Positions 28,621 through 38,196 are shown, counted from the first letter of the stretch. The stretch is DNA of 64,000 bases from Oxalobacteraceae bacterium CAVE-383 (GCA_004134995.1 REGP01000004.1:1-64000), one strand, 5' to 3'. The notes: generated by a model not told the origin, from the letters alone. Program-made: numbers and translations.

Positions 28621-28688
28621 GTGGCCTTGATTATTTCCCCCCATCAATTGCCGGCGGGGCTGAGACTGTATCCTCCAGATCACAAAAT

Positions 28689-29948
28689 ATGTATAAAAAC
28701 GTCACGCTCGGTTCCGCGAAGGTATTTTTTTTATTGACCCTGTTTTTCGTTTCATTTTCGACGGCGTTGACCAATGTATTCGCCGGCCTGTTGCTGATAG
28801 CCTTCGTTCTGGCCGTTTTCGGGGACCGGACGCTGTTGCGGCCGATGCGCTTGTCGCCGGCGGTAATCGCCCTGGTGCTGTATGGCATGATCATTCTGGC
28901 CTGGTCATGGTCTGTCGCCCCGCAGGATGAGGTCTTTCAAGGGATCAGCAAATACCGTAAATTGCTGTTCCTGCCGATCGCAATTGCGCTGGTGTGGCAA
29001 GACGGACGATTGGCCCGCAAGGGATTTATTGCATTCATGGCGGGCGCGGTATTCCTGACCCTCGGCTGTTATCTGGTATGGGCCGGCTTGATATCGGCGG
29101 AAAAGTACGACTGGTGGAAAGCCGGAACGCCAGACAATGCCTTTGCTTTCAAGAGCTATATAACGATAGGCATTTTGCTGGGATTTGCGGCCGGCGCTTG
29201 CTGGGCATATTGGATTTATGCGCCGACATTGCGAATGAAGATCGCGGCGGCCATCGGTGGCATTTTATTCGCCTTTCCCGTGCTGTTCCTGATGAATGGA
29301 CGCACCGGCTATGTTGTCGTTCTGTGCGTCAGTGTGGGGCTGGGCATCTTGCGTTTCAGAAACGACTGGAAAAAACTCGTCATTGCAATGCTGATCCTGT
29401 GCGCGGCATTTGCGGCGGTTTTCCACCAATCCGGGAAATTAAGAATGCGGGCCGAGGGCGTGATGCATGAAGTCAGCGATTATTCGAAGACCAATGACCT
29501 CAATTCCAGCGGCATCCGGCTGACCTTCTACAAGGCGGGTCTTGAAATGTTCCTGGCGCATCCGTTTGTCGGCACCGGTACCGGTTCATTCGCGGAGAAC
29601 TTCATGCCGACGGCGCATCGTGTCGGGGTAAACGATCCGGAATTTTACAATGCACGTTCCCAGCCCCACAGCGAAGTGGTGCTGATGGCGGTGCAATTGG
29701 GCATCGTTGGCCTGGCATTGTATTTCGGCCTGATGGCCACGCTTGGATCGGTCGTCCGCAAACAGAAAACCTATCAGGCGGATTTGCTGTTTCTGCTGTG
29801 CATCAGTTTCGCGGTGCCGGCTTTCTTCAACAGCCTGCTGTGGGATATAACCGAGGGATACTGGTTTGTCCTGCTGGCGGGCTGCCTGTATGCCGCCGCG
29901 CGCCGGCCCGACGCCGCCACCATTATGCAAAGGCCCGCTTCAACGTGA
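28689..29948 (+). CDS. waaL: O-antigen ligase family protein (WaaL-like)
   Basis: This 419-residue polytopic membrane protein has about 10-12 hydrophobic spans. A large periplasmic loop contains SSGIRLTFYKAGLEMFLAHPFVGTGTGSF and later NARSQPHSEVVLMAVQLG, the Wzy_C/WaaL region with the conserved Arg and His. It would join O-polysaccharide to lipid A-core at the periplasmic face. A polymerase of similar topology cannot be excluded from sequence alone, but the msbA-waaF context favours the ligase. Its stop is two bases before msbA. Confidence 0.82.
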   Translation: MYKNVTLGSAKVFFLLTLFFVSFSTALTNVFAGLLLIAFVLAVFGDRTLLRPMRLSPAVIALVLYGMIILAWSWSVAPQDEVFQGISKYRKLLFLPIAIALVWQDGRLARKGFIAFMAGAVFLTLGCYLVWAGLISAEKYDWWKAGTPDNAFAFKSYITIGILLGFAAGACWAYWIYAPTLRMKIAAAIGGILFAFPVLFLMNGRTGYVVVLCVSVGLGILRFRNDWKKLVIAMLILCAAFAAVFHQSGKLRMRAEGVMHEVSDYSKTNDLNSSGIRLTFYKAGLEMFLAHPFVGTGTGSFAENFMPTAHRVGVNDPEFYNARSQPHSEVVLMAVQLGIVGLALYFGLMATLGSVVRKQKTYQADLLFLLCISFAVPAFFNSLLWDITEGYWFVLLAGCLYAAARRPDAATIMQRPAST

Positions 29949-29950
29949 AC

Positions 29951-31684
29951 ATGTCCCTTTACTTCCGCCGGCTCTGGGCGTTGCATCGGCCCTATACCAA
30001 GCGCCTGACGATCGCGCTGGTGGCCATGGCGGTTACCGCCGGCACCGAACCGGTGGTTCCGTATATCTTCAAGCTGCTGCTGGACAAGGGGTTTGTCGCC
30101 CAAAGTCATTTTTCATTGTGGCTGGTGCCGCTGATCGTGATCGGCGTTTTCATTCTGCGCGGGGCGTCGACCTTTCTGTCCACTTACATGATGACCTGGG
30201 TTTCCAGCAATGTGTTGCACGAACTGCGGCGGCAGATGTATTTCCGCATGCTCAATGTGCCGGTCGGATTCTATGCGACGCATACCGTCGGCAAGATCAT
30301 CAATTCGATGATGTTCGAAGTGCAGCAGATCATCGACATGATTACCAAGGTGTTCACGTCGATCGTGCGTTCGGCGTTGACCGTGCTGTTTCTGCTGGGC
30401 CTGCTGGTGTGGATCAACTGGCGCCTGACGATTGTCACGCTGGTGCTGTTGCCGCTGATCGCGATCGTGGTGCGCAAGACGGGGAATCGCCTGAAGAAAC
30501 TGAATCGGGATTCGCTCGACGTCAACGCCGAACTGACGCAGGTGATCGAGGAAACCACGCGCGCCCAGCAAGTCATCAAGATCTTCGGCGGCCAGGAATA
30601 TGAAAATGCGCGCTTCGAGTCGCGTGCGGAGAATCTGCGGCGCTACACGATGCGCATGACCAGCACATTCGCCTTGACGGTGCCAGTCACCCAATTGATG
30701 ACGGCCTGCGCGGTGGCGCTGGTGATCGTGATGGCGCTGATGCAGTCGCGCGGCGGCGATATCACGGTCGGCGGGTTTGTGTCGTTCATCACCGCCATGC
30801 TGATGCTGCTGACGCCGCTGAAACAACTGGCCGAAGTCAACGGCCCCTTGCAGCGCGGCATGGCCGCCGCCGAAGCCGTGTTCAATTTGATCGACCAGAA
30901 GACCGAACGCGAAGGCGGCCTGCAATTGCCGGGCCGCGCGGCCGGCAGGCTCGATTTTGTCGATCTCAGTTTTTCCTACCCCGGCCATAGCGCGCTGGCG
31001 CTGTCCCACATTGATCTGTCGATTTCGCCCGGCGAGACCATTGCGTTCGTCGGCATGTCCGGCGGCGGCAAGTCGACCCTGGTCAATCTGGTGCCGGGCT
31101 TTTATCAGGCCAGCAGCGGCCGCTTGCTGCTTGACGGCCAGCCGGTGGATGAGATCGCGCTGCTCAGCCTGCGCGAACAGATCGCGATGGTGAGCCAGCA
31201 TGTGGTGCTGTTCGACGACACGGTCGCGGCCAATATCGCGTATGGCGATAAAACGCCCGACGCGCAGCGTATTGAAGCGGCCGCCGCGGCAGCCTATCTG
31301 ACCGATACCATTGCCGCGCTGCCGGACGGCATGCAGACCCGGATCGGCGACAACGGTTCGCGCCTGTCCGGCGGCCAGCGGCAGCGTTTGGCGATTGCGC
31401 GGGCGATCTACAAGGACGCGCCGATCCTGATTCTGGACGAGGCGACCTCGGCGCTGGACAGCGAATCCGAACGCGCGGTCCAGGCCGCGCTGGACAAACT
31501 GATGGAAGGCCGCACCACGCTGGTCATCGCGCATCGCTTGTCGACCATTGAGCGCGCCAGCCGCATTGTGGTGCTGGTCGCCGGCAACGTGGTGGAAGTC
31601 GGCACACATCAGGAATTGATTGCGAAGAACGGCGCTTACGCCAATCTGTACCATTTGCAATTCGCCAAGGATGCCGGCGCATGA
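29951..31684 (+). CDS. msbA: lipid A-core flippase
   Basis: This 577-residue ABC half-transporter flips lipid A-core across the inner membrane. The membrane domain covers about residues 1-320. Walker A is GMSGGGKST, signature LSGGQRQR, Walker B ILILDEATSALDSESE, H-loop IAHRLSTIE. I chose the start at 29951 (MSLYFRRLWALHRPY), three bases after the ligase stop; the frame upstream runs inside the ligase. The stop overlaps the waaF start by ATGA. Confidence 0.93.
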   Translation: MSLYFRRLWALHRPYTKRLTIALVAMAVTAGTEPVVPYIFKLLLDKGFVAQSHFSLWLVPLIVIGVFILRGASTFLSTYMMTWVSSNVLHELRRQMYFRMLNVPVGFYATHTVGKIINSMMFEVQQIIDMITKVFTSIVRSALTVLFLLGLLVWINWRLTIVTLVLLPLIAIVVRKTGNRLKKLNRDSLDVNAELTQVIEETTRAQQVIKIFGGQEYENARFESRAENLRRYTMRMTSTFALTVPVTQLMTACAVALVIVMALMQSRGGDITVGGFVSFITAMLMLLTPLKQLAEVNGPLQRGMAAAEAVFNLIDQKTEREGGLQLPGRAAGRLDFVDLSFSYPGHSALALSHIDLSISPGETIAFVGMSGGGKSTLVNLVPGFYQASSGRLLLDGQPVDEIALLSLREQIAMVSQHVVLFDDTVAANIAYGDKTPDAQRIEAAAAAAYLTDTIAALPDGMQTRIGDNGSRLSGGQRQRLAIARAIYKDAPILILDEATSALDSESERAVQAALDKLMEGRTTLVIAHRLSTIERASRIVVLVAGNVVEVGTHQELIAKNGAYANLYHLQFAKDAGA

Positions 31685-32778
31685 GCGTCGAAGGCACAGC
31701 GCAGATGACAACGCCAGCCACGGCGCGGATTCTGGTGGTCGCGCCGAACTGGATCGGCGATGCCGTGATGGCCGAACCGCTGCTGCGCCTGTTGAAGGAA
31801 ATCCATCCGTCACGGCCGATCGACGTTTTGTCGCCGGCGCTGCTGAGTCCGGTATGGCGCGCCATGCCGCATGTCGACACCATTCTGGAAACCCGCTTTC
31901 GATCAGGTTCGCTGCAGTTGAAGGCGCGCTGGCAGATGGCGCGGCAGTTGCGCCGGCGCGGCTATGGCGATGTTTATCTGCTGCCGAATACCCTGAAATC
32001 CGCCCTGGTGCCGTGGCTGGCGAGAATTCCCCGGCGCGTCGGCTACCTGGGTGAAAACCGTTACGGCCTGCTCAACGTGATTCATCGCGACGATCCCGTG
32101 GCGCCGCGCGGCATGGTGCCGTTTTATGCGGCCCTGGCGATGCCCCCGTCCCGCCTGGCGCCGGCCGGCTTGCCGCGGCCGCGGCTGACCGTTTCCGCAG
32201 AGGAAACCGAGCGCGCGATGATCGATCAGGGATTGGCCCCGCACCGGCCGCTGGTAGTGTTTGCCCCGGGGGCCGAATTCGGTTCGGCCAAGCGCTGGCC
32301 GGCCGCGTATTTCGGTCAACTGGCGCAATCGGTGAGGCAGGAAAATCCGGATGCGCAGATTGTTTTATTGGGATCGGCCAAGGATCTGCCCGTTACCATG
32401 GAAGTGGCGCGGTGGGCGCCCGAGGTGGTCAGCCTGGCCGGATCCACTTCGCTGGCGCAGGCCATTGCGCTGATCGCGCGCGCCGATGCGGTGGTCAGCA
32501 ACGATTCGGGGCTGCTGCATGTGGCGTCGGCATTCAATCGGCCGGTGGTGGCCATGTACGGGTCGACCGATCCAGACTACGCGCCGCCGTTTTCCGACAT
32601 GGCCGCGGCCATTTGCCTGCATCTGCCTTGTTCTCCCTGCCGCCAGCGGGAATGCCCGCTGCAACACCATAAGTGCATGCGCGACATGCTGCCGGATCAA
32701 GTCTGGCAGGCCTTGCGGCCGATGCTGCCCGCCGATACGGTTCAGCGCGCGCCGCTGACGTCGTCCACGCCGCGATAA
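31681..32778 (+). CDS. waaF: ADP-heptose:LPS heptosyltransferase II
   Basis: This 365-residue GT9 enzyme adds the second heptose to the LPS inner core. Motifs: ILVVAPNWIGDAVMAEPLL near the N-terminus, FAPGAEFGSAKRWP near residue 200, and the ADP-heptose site SNDSGLLHVASAFNRP near 280 followed by MYGSTDP. The start overlaps the msbA stop; Met9 (31705) is an alternative. Its 3' end overlaps the convergent DUF423 gene by 37 bases. Confidence 0.93.
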   Translation: MSVEGTAQMTTPATARILVVAPNWIGDAVMAEPLLRLLKEIHPSRPIDVLSPALLSPVWRAMPHVDTILETRFRSGSLQLKARWQMARQLRRRGYGDVYLLPNTLKSALVPWLARIPRRVGYLGENRYGLLNVIHRDDPVAPRGMVPFYAALAMPPSRLAPAGLPRPRLTVSAEETERAMIDQGLAPHRPLVVFAPGAEFGSAKRWPAAYFGQLAQSVRQENPDAQIVLLGSAKDLPVTMEVARWAPEVVSLAGSTSLAQAIALIARADAVVSNDSGLLHVASAFNRPVVAMYGSTDPDYAPPFSDMAAAICLHLPCSPCRQRECPLQHHKCMRDMLPDQVWQALRPMLPADTVQRAPLTSSTPR

Positions 32779-33143
32779 GCGGCCATCGCCAGCATTCCCC
32801 AGGCCAGAAGAAACGCGACGCCGCCCAGCGGTGTGATCGCGCCGAAAACGCGCACGCCGGACAATGCCAGCGCGTACAGGCTGCCGCTGAACAGGACAAT
32901 GCCGGCCAGCATCGCAACGCCGGCCCATGATGCCAGCCCGAGGCCGGATTTCAGGCGCGGCGTCAACAATGCGATGGCCAGCAGGCCAAGCGCATGCGCG
33001 ACCTGATAAGTCACCGCGGTCTGCCAGATTGCCAGCATCTCCGCGCTCAATATCTGCTTGAGGCCATGCGCGCCGAATGCGCCGGCGGCAACCGCAATAA
33101 ACATATTGCCGGCGCCGGCAATAATCAGCGATCGTTCATTCAT
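32742..33143 (-). CDS. DUF423 family inner-membrane protein (YgdD-like)
   Basis: This 133-residue protein has four predicted membrane helices and the family opening AGNMFIAVAAGAFGAHGLK. The function of the family is not established. I chose the start at 33143 (MNERSLII) because it begins the first helix correctly; the longer frame adds a charged non-conserved stretch. It is convergent with and overlaps waaF. Confidence 0.85.
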   Translation of the reverse strand: MNERSLIIAGAGNMFIAVAAGAFGAHGLKQILSAEMLAIWQTAVTYQVAHALGLLAIALLTPRLKSGLGLASWAGVAMLAGIVLFSGSLYALALSGVRVFGAITPLGGVAFLLAWGMLAMAAYRGVDDVSGAR

Positions 33144-33239
33144 CGTCAGTCCGTTTCGAAATTGGCAGTGCCGCCATTCTAACGGTTGGCGGCGCTGTAT
33201 CGATGCATGCACTGATTCATGTGCTGATCCAGGTCCGAT

Positions 33240-34211
33240 TCAAGCGCCGAACAACGGCGACAGCCGCAGAATGGAGTCGCGCCATTCCCGCGGCTCGGGA
33301 TGGCCCGGTTCGGTGCAACTGAAAAAGCGCGCGATGCTGATGCCCTGGCGATTGAACAGCTCCAGCGAGGTGACGATGCCGTCCACGGTCGGCTTCTTGG
33401 CGACCCAGACGGAATCGATATGATCTTCGCGCAGCCGCAAGCGATAATCGGGACTGACGATGTTGAGCCAGGCGTCGCTGCGCAGGATCTGCTTCACTTT
33501 GCCCTGGTATGCCTGAACGATGCCCGCATTGCCGACCAATGCGATGACGGTGCCGCCCAGGTCCGCCATTTTCTGCAGGAGTATGCGCACCGAATCGTTG
33601 GCGACCTGATGCGCGAACGCCCTGCCGGCAAAGCGCAGCTTGTGCAGGCGCAGATGATCGAATTCGGTCTGCCGTTCGAGAAATTCACGGGTATTGTTGC
33701 GCTGCGCCCATTCTGCGCGAAGGGCGTCGACATCGATGCCGTCGGCGCCCTGATTGGCGGTCAACGGCCTGGTGCGGAAGATATCGAGCACCGGCGTCTG
33801 CTCCGCGGCGGCGAAATCCCTGACGATGGCGCGGTAGGCCGCGATGGCGCCGGCGTCGTGCAGCACGATTTTGTGCAGGCTGTTGCCGTCGCCGTCGAAA
33901 AATTGCAGGCTGCGTTGCAGCTGGTCGTCCTCGTCCTTGTCATTTACCGCGAAACCGTATTTCCATTTCTGCGAAGGCAGCGGCTGCGGGCCGCCGCGAT
34001 GGGCATGTCTGTAAATGCAGGTGGTTTCCTGTATGGCCGATTCATTGCCGCTGAGGATGGTGACGATGCCGAGTTCGCCGAGGCGATGCAGCAGCGCCGT
34101 ATAGGGACCGTTGAGGCGGGTGACGCGATGCGGTATGCCGACGGCAAGACGCTGTACCGCGGTCAGTTGCGCGCGGTCGGGGCCGGCCGGCTTGGGGTTG
34201 TTATTGAACAT
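33240..34211 (-). CDS. hmuS: hemin-degrading factor, HemS/HmuS family
   Basis: This 323-residue protein has two related ChuX/HemS-like halves. The first contains LGELGIVTILSGNESAIQE near residue 45 and the second MADLGGTVIALVGNAGIVQ near 220. HemS/HmuS proteins bind or degrade haem in the cytoplasm to release iron. The start at 34211 (MFNNNPKPAG) lies two bases after the stop of the small upstream gene; the open frame extends further without support. The Fur-like box upstream of the pair fits iron control. No haem receptor or HmuTUV transporter lies in the window. Confidence 0.85.
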   Translation of the reverse strand: MFNNNPKPAGPDRAQLTAVQRLAVGIPHRVTRLNGPYTALLHRLGELGIVTILSGNESAIQETTCIYRHAHRGGPQPLPSQKWKYGFAVNDKDEDDQLQRSLQFFDGDGNSLHKIVLHDAGAIAAYRAIVRDFAAAEQTPVLDIFRTRPLTANQGADGIDVDALRAEWAQRNNTREFLERQTEFDHLRLHKLRFAGRAFAHQVANDSVRILLQKMADLGGTVIALVGNAGIVQAYQGKVKQILRSDAWLNIVSPDYRLRLREDHIDSVWVAKKPTVDGIVTSLELFNRQGISIARFFSCTEPGHPEPREWRDSILRLSPLFGA

Positions 34212-34213
34212 GA

Positions 34214-34594
34214 CTATTTCATCCCGTGCGTTGTCCGTTGTTGACGGGGCCCGGATATCACGCGCGTGATGAATGCGGAAGATGCCGGTTTCGGCTGCTG
34301 CTGTTCCAGCAGCATGCCCCATTGTTCGGATAATTGCTGGCAGGTGGCGCGCAGGATGGGCTCCATGTCGGGCAGCGCGGCCAGCGTTTTCAGATGCTGT
34401 TCGATGGCTGCCGCGGACCGGACGGCGTCTTCGCTGCCGGCCGCCAGCGTGCCGTGCCGGGAAATCAATTGGAGTACTGCGGAAATCAGGAATTCGGAGG
34501 CGACCCGGGACCTGGCATTGCCCGGCGGGACAATATTTGGCGCGTGGTCGGCCGGGTGAGGCGCGGGATGCGTCGCTGAGTGATCGGTATGCAA
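34214..34594 (-). CDS. hypothetical protein, first gene of the Fur-controlled haem operon (TTG start)
   Basis: This 126-residue soluble protein is not recognised. The start is read as TTG at 34594 because AAGGAG stands six bases upstream; the ATG at 34669 has no ribosome binding site and sits in the Fur-like box. The N-terminus is His/Pro-rich (MHTDHSATHPAPHPADHAP); the rest is helical (EFLISAVLQLISRHGTL, then LPDMEPILRATCQQLSEQW). It is directly coupled to hmuS (two-base gap), so a role in haem handling is inferred from position only. Confidence 0.65.
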   Translation of the reverse strand: MHTDHSATHPAPHPADHAPNIVPPGNARSRVASEFLISAVLQLISRHGTLAAGSEDAVRSAAAIEQHLKTLAALPDMEPILRATCQQLSEQWGMLLEQQQPKPASSAFITRVISGPRQQRTTHGMK

Positions 34595-34670
34595 TGCGGT
34601 CTCCTTGTGAGAGCGGAGCGATGCATGGCAGGGTACGAGATAGCAAGGTACACGGCGCTGCATAGCCATT

Positions 34671-34692
34671 GATGAGAATGATTCTTATTTAA
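34671..34692 (-). promoter_or_regulatory. Fur box upstream of the haem operon
   Basis: On the minus strand the sequence reads AATAAGAATCATTCTCATC, very close to classical Fur boxes built from GATAAT hexamers. It lies about 80 bases upstream of the TTG start at 34594, a normal promoter position. It implies repression when iron is plentiful. Confidence 0.75.
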
Positions 34693-34885
34693 TTATTGGC
34701 TAAAACGCATCCGAGGACAAGTCTTAAAATGTATTTTTACAACCTTTAGGGGTGGATTTAGGATTCGGCCGATCGAGTGCTCACATAAAAAATGACAAAT
34801 CCGGGAATATTTTCGCAAGCGAGCGGGTTATACAAATGTTCGGACCATTTTATTCCCGGTATTTGTTAATGAAGCGATAAGCGCC

Positions 34886-36535
34886 ATGAAAATTTCCACA
34901 ATGAAAGTGAGTACCCGTTTATGTCTCGGTTTCGGCCTGATGCTGGCGATGATGCTGCTCATGGCCGGCGTCGCATTGCGTTGCCTGTCGGGCATCGGCG
35001 ATATCAATGCCAGGACGCTCGACAAGGACTGGGTCGGGGCCGAGGCGGTCAATACGATCGATGTGCTGACGCGTTCCAATGCCCGCATCGCCATGGAAAT
35101 CCTGATCGAGACAGACAAGACGCGCATGGCGGGCCTGTATCAGAAAATCGTCGCCAATCGGACTGCTATCGGCGGCAAGCTGGATCAACTGGACAAGCTG
35201 CTTGCCGAGCCGAAGGAAAAAGAACTGGTCGACAAAATCAGGGGCGCGCGTTCCAGGTATGCCGCGGCACTGGCAAATACCGACAAGCTGATGGAAGACA
35301 ATAAACGGGACGAAGCGATCGATTTCGTCCGGTCCGAGACCTTGCCCGCGCTGGATGCGTTCCAGGAGCCGATCACGGCCTTGTCCGATATGCAGAAAGG
35401 CGTGATCGTGCGCAGCAATGGCGACGTCAAGGACAACATCGATTTCACCTATGCGCTGCTGATGGCGCTGGGCGCCTGCACGCTGGCGATCGGCGCCGGC
35501 GCGGCGTTCCTGATCACCAGGACGTTGCTGCGCCAGCTGGGCGGCGAGCCCGAATATGCCGCGTCCATCGCCAATCACATTGCGGTCGGCGACCTCACCG
35601 TTGCCATCGATACCCGGCCGGGCGACCGCAGCAGCTTGCTGATCGCCATGAAAGCAATGCGCGACAGCCTGGTCGATATCGTCAGCCAGGTGCGTTCCGG
35701 CGCCGATTCGATCGCGACCGCATCGGGCCAGATCGCCATGGGCAATCTGGATCTTTCCTCGCGCACCGAAAAGCAGGCCGGCACGCTGGAGGAAACGGCT
35801 GCCTCCACGCGCGAGCTGACCGGCACCGTCAAACAGAATCTCGACAGCGCGCGGCAGGTGGATATGCTGGCGCAATCGGCGTCGGAAGCGGCCAGCAAAA
35901 GCGGCGCGATCGTGTCGAAAGTGGTGGATACGATGGGGACCATCGATGCCTCGTCCAAAAAGATCGTCGATATTATCGGCGTCATCGACGGCATCGCGTT
36001 TCAGACCAACATCCTGGCCTTGAACGCGGCAGTCGAGGCCGCGCGCGCCGGCGAGCAGGGACGCGGCTTCGCGGTGGTGGCGTCGGAAGTGCGCAGCCTC
36101 GCGCAGCGCTCCTCGTCCGCGGCCAAGGAGATCAAGACCTTGATCGAGGATTCCGTCGAGAAGATCGTGATCGGCGCGGACCTGGCCGATCAGGCCGGCG
36201 TTTCCATGGACAATGTGGTATCCAGCGTCAAGCGCGTAACCGACACCATGGCCGAAATCATGGCCGCCAGCCAGGCCCAGAGCATCGGCATCGAACAGGT
36301 CAACGATGCCATCGGCCAGATGGACAGCGGGACCCAGCAGAATGTGGCGCTGGTGGAAGAAGCCGCCGCGGCGGCCGAATCGCTGCAGGAACAGGCAGCC
36401 GCGCTGGCCACGGTGGTGGCGGTATTCAAGCTGGATGGCGGCATGCCCGCGCCGGCCGAGGGCGCCGATGCAATCGATGCGCATGCCCTCAGGACGGTGG
36501 ATATTTCGCCGCGCTTCGTGCTCGGCGCTGCCTGA
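34886..36535 (+). CDS. methyl-accepting chemotaxis protein
   Basis: This 549-residue transmembrane chemoreceptor has TM1 about residues 12-32 and a periplasmic four-helix-bundle (4HB_MCP type) sensor to about 185. TM2 is about 187-210, then HAMP ([22 protein letters not shown]) and a cytoplasmic signalling domain. The conserved hairpin tip is [37 protein letters not shown]. There is no NWETF-like pentapeptide at the C-terminus. The ligand is unknown. It stands alone, without che genes. Confidence 0.92.
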   Translation: MKISTMKVSTRLCLGFGLMLAMMLLMAGVALRCLSGIGDINARTLDKDWVGAEAVNTIDVLTRSNARIAMEILIETDKTRMAGLYQKIVANRTAIGGKLDQLDKLLAEPKEKELVDKIRGARSRYAAALANTDKLMEDNKRDEAIDFVRSETLPALDAFQEPITALSDMQKGVIVRSNGDVKDNIDFTYALLMALGACTLAIGAGAAFLITRTLLRQLGGEPEYAASIANHIAVGDLTVAIDTRPGDRSSLLIAMKAMRDSLVDIVSQVRSGADSIATASGQIAMGNLDLSSRTEKQAGTLEETAASTRELTGTVKQNLDSARQVDMLAQSASEAASKSGAIVSKVVDTMGTIDASSKKIVDIIGVIDGIAFQTNILALNAAVEAARAGEQGRGFAVVASEVRSLAQRSSSAAKEIKTLIEDSVEKIVIGADLADQAGVSMDNVVSSVKRVTDTMAEIMAASQAQSIGIEQVNDAIGQMDSGTQQNVALVEEAAAAAESLQEQAAALATVVAVFKLDGGMPAPAEGADAIDAHALRTVDISPRFVLGAA

Positions 36536-36583
36536 AATTCAGCGGAGATTCAACTGAAATTGAACGAAGATTCATGAGTTTGA

Positions 36584-36619
36584 ACGCCGGGCGCATGCAG
36601 GCCCGGCGTCTTTTTTTTT
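36584..36619 (+). terminator. rho-independent terminator after the chemoreceptor gene
   Basis: ACGCCGGGC pairs with GCCCGGCGT around an eight-base loop, followed by C and nine T. Confidence 0.88.
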
Positions 36620-36629
36620 GTGCAACGCC

Positions 36630-37463
36630 TCAGGGCGTTTTTTCTTTGTCGATCTGCGCCGTCAAAAGCTGCCGGAACACATCCAGCTCGGCGGCGTTCA
36701 TGTCCGATATGGCGGTGTAGGCCATGCCGTCGCGCGACCAGCGCAGCAATTGAAAGCCGTTATCCGAGGTCATTTTTGCGGACGCGTCGCGCTGCGAGGC
36801 GTCCGGCCAGACGAACAGATTGATCAGATGCTTGTCGTGCCGGTATGCCAGCCCGGCCACCGCACGCTGGTGCACGTAATCGAGCCGGCCGCCGATCAGC
36901 GGGAAGCCCTGCTGCGCCAGATCGACCACCGGCGGCGAATAATCGAGCTTGCCGCTGAACCAGGGTTTGACGGTATGGTGGTCGGAAGAAACGACGTCGG
37001 CCAGGTGATCGACCTGCAGCGAACGGAAGTGCGCGGAAACGATTTCCTGGTCGAAGGCGTCCGTCGGCGAAGGCCGCTGCATGTCCAGCGCGAGATTGAC
37101 CGCGAGGGCCGCGGCGCATACGCTCGCCACGCCGAAATTGATGCGCGCCCATGGCCATGCTTCGAATTTTCCGAACAGATCGAAGGCCTTGCGGCGGCGC
37201 GGTTGCTGTGCCTCGATGTCGGCCTTGACATCGGCCTTGATGTCATTCCCGATATCGGCCATGATGCGCGCCCGCAGGGAAGCCGGCGCGGCATGGCTGG
37301 CGGCATTGCCGGCGACCGTCGCGCGCAGATCGGCCAGGCGGCCATAAGCGGCGCCGCATGCTTCGCAGTCCGCTATGTGGGCGCGCATCTCGGCCATTGC
37401 CGGCGGCGCCAGCTCGTTGTCGAGATAGGCCGACATCCGCTCCAGGGATTCATTGCAATCCAT
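36630..37463 (-). CDS. transmembrane anti-sigma factor (zinc-finger ZAS type)
   Basis: This 277-residue protein has an N-terminal zf-HC2 motif H29-x3-C33-x2-C36 (HIADCEAC), a cytoplasmic helix, one membrane span about residues 109-127 and a periplasmic domain of about 150 residues. It would hold the ECF sigma factor encoded just upstream until a periplasmic signal, possibly oxidative through the His-Cys zinc site, releases it. Its start overlaps the sigma gene by 14 bases, the usual arrangement of co-translated pairs. Confidence 0.88.
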   Translation of the reverse strand: MDCNESLERMSAYLDNELAPPAMAEMRAHIADCEACGAAYGRLADLRATVAGNAASHAAPASLRARIMADIGNDIKADVKADIEAQQPRRRKAFDLFGKFEAWPWARINFGVASVCAAALAVNLALDMQRPSPTDAFDQEIVSAHFRSLQVDHLADVVSSDHHTVKPWFSGKLDYSPPVVDLAQQGFPLIGGRLDYVHQRAVAGLAYRHDKHLINLFVWPDASQRDASAKMTSDNGFQLLRWSRDGMAYTAISDMNAAELDVFRQLLTAQIDKEKTP

Positions 37464-38028
37464 TGGCGCCTCCTTCGATGCATGGCTGCAGATAATCGCC
37501 GAGCAGCTTCCGGCCGCGCGCCAGCCGCGACATCACGGTGCCGATCGGAATTTCCACGACTTCGGCGATTTCCTTGTATGACATATTCTCGATATCCTTC
37601 AGCACCACGACTTCCCGGTAGGCCCGCGGCAGCTTCTCCAGCGCCTGGTTGACGATGCGCCGCGTGTCGCGGCTGGCGGCGGCGGTTTCCGGATTGCTGC
37701 CCGCATCAAAAGGCGATGCGCCGCCGATGGCATCGTTATCGCTGTGCAGCAGTTCGTCGAAGCCGACGTCGTCGTCTTCATGGCGATGATCGCGCAGCCA
37801 TGTGTAGTAAGTGCGGCGCACGATGGTCAGCAGCCAGGCCCGCACATTGCCGTCGCGAAAAGTATCGAAAAATCGAAAGGCGCGCAGGAACGCCATCTGC
37901 ACCACGTCTTCCGCATCGTTGTGATCGCGGGTCAGCCAGCGCGCCAGGCTGTATGCGGCATTCAGGTGCGGCATGACGACCGTTTCAAAACGGCGCGCCT
38001 TATCGTGATTGTCCAAATTGCCGTCCAT
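37450..38028 (-). CDS. ECF-family RNA polymerase sigma factor
   Basis: This 192-residue sigma-70 family factor has region 2 (MPHLNAAYSLARWLTRDHNDAEDVVQMAFLRAFRFF, ending in the RAWLLTIVRRTYY segment) and region 4 (LPRAYREVVVLKDIENMSYKEIAEVVEIPIGTVMSRLARGRKLL). An acidic linker holds HEDDDVGFDELLHSDND. It directs transcription of a stress regulon and, from the promoter motifs found upstream, probably of itself and of the cytochrome operon at 38197. Confidence 0.92.
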   Translation of the reverse strand: MDGNLDNHDKARRFETVVMPHLNAAYSLARWLTRDHNDAEDVVQMAFLRAFRFFDTFRDGNVRAWLLTIVRRTYYTWLRDHRHEDDDVGFDELLHSDNDAIGGASPFDAGSNPETAAASRDTRRIVNQALEKLPRAYREVVVLKDIENMSYKEIAEVVEIPIGTVMSRLARGRKLLGDYLQPCIEGGANGLQ

Positions 38029-38052
38029 CGCTTTTTCCGCTCATAGATGGGA

Positions 38053-38080
38053 AGACTCCGGTTTGCCGCCGTTTATTCCC
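38053..38080 (-). promoter_or_regulatory. ECF-type promoter of the sigma/anti-sigma operon
   Basis: On the minus strand: GGGAAT, 18 bases, GTCT. The same layout (GGGAAT, 18 bases, GTTA) faces the opposite direction at 38113-38140. The predicted transcript start is within about 20 bases of the sigma-factor ATG at 38028. Confidence 0.65.
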
Positions 38081-38112
38081 GGATATCCCCCAAAAATTAT
38101 ATTTATTTAATC

Positions 38113-38140
38113 GGGAATATCCGCTCGATAACCAGTGTTA
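38113..38140 (+). promoter_or_regulatory. ECF-type promoter of the cytochrome/phosphoesterase/cupredoxin operon
   Basis: GGGAAT, 18 bases, GTTA, about 57 bases before the cytochrome c ATG. It matches the minus-strand motif at 38053-38080 in -35 sequence and spacing; CG and AACC are also shared inside the spacers. Both resemble the GGAAC/GTC style of ECF promoters. Confidence 0.65.
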
Positions 38141-38196
38141 TGCACAGTGTAATCGTCATGCGGCGATCGGCAGGATTTTATTTGACGGAAGGAGTC

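Noticed and set aside
34740-34780. Flagellar sigma-28 promoter before the chemoreceptor (GCCGATCG at about 34768)
   Set aside because: Only the -10 part resembles the consensus and no TAAA box stands at the correct distance.
34919-36484. A 521-codon minus-strand frame across the chemoreceptor
   Set aside because: Antisense shadow; the plus-strand chemoreceptor has all family motifs.
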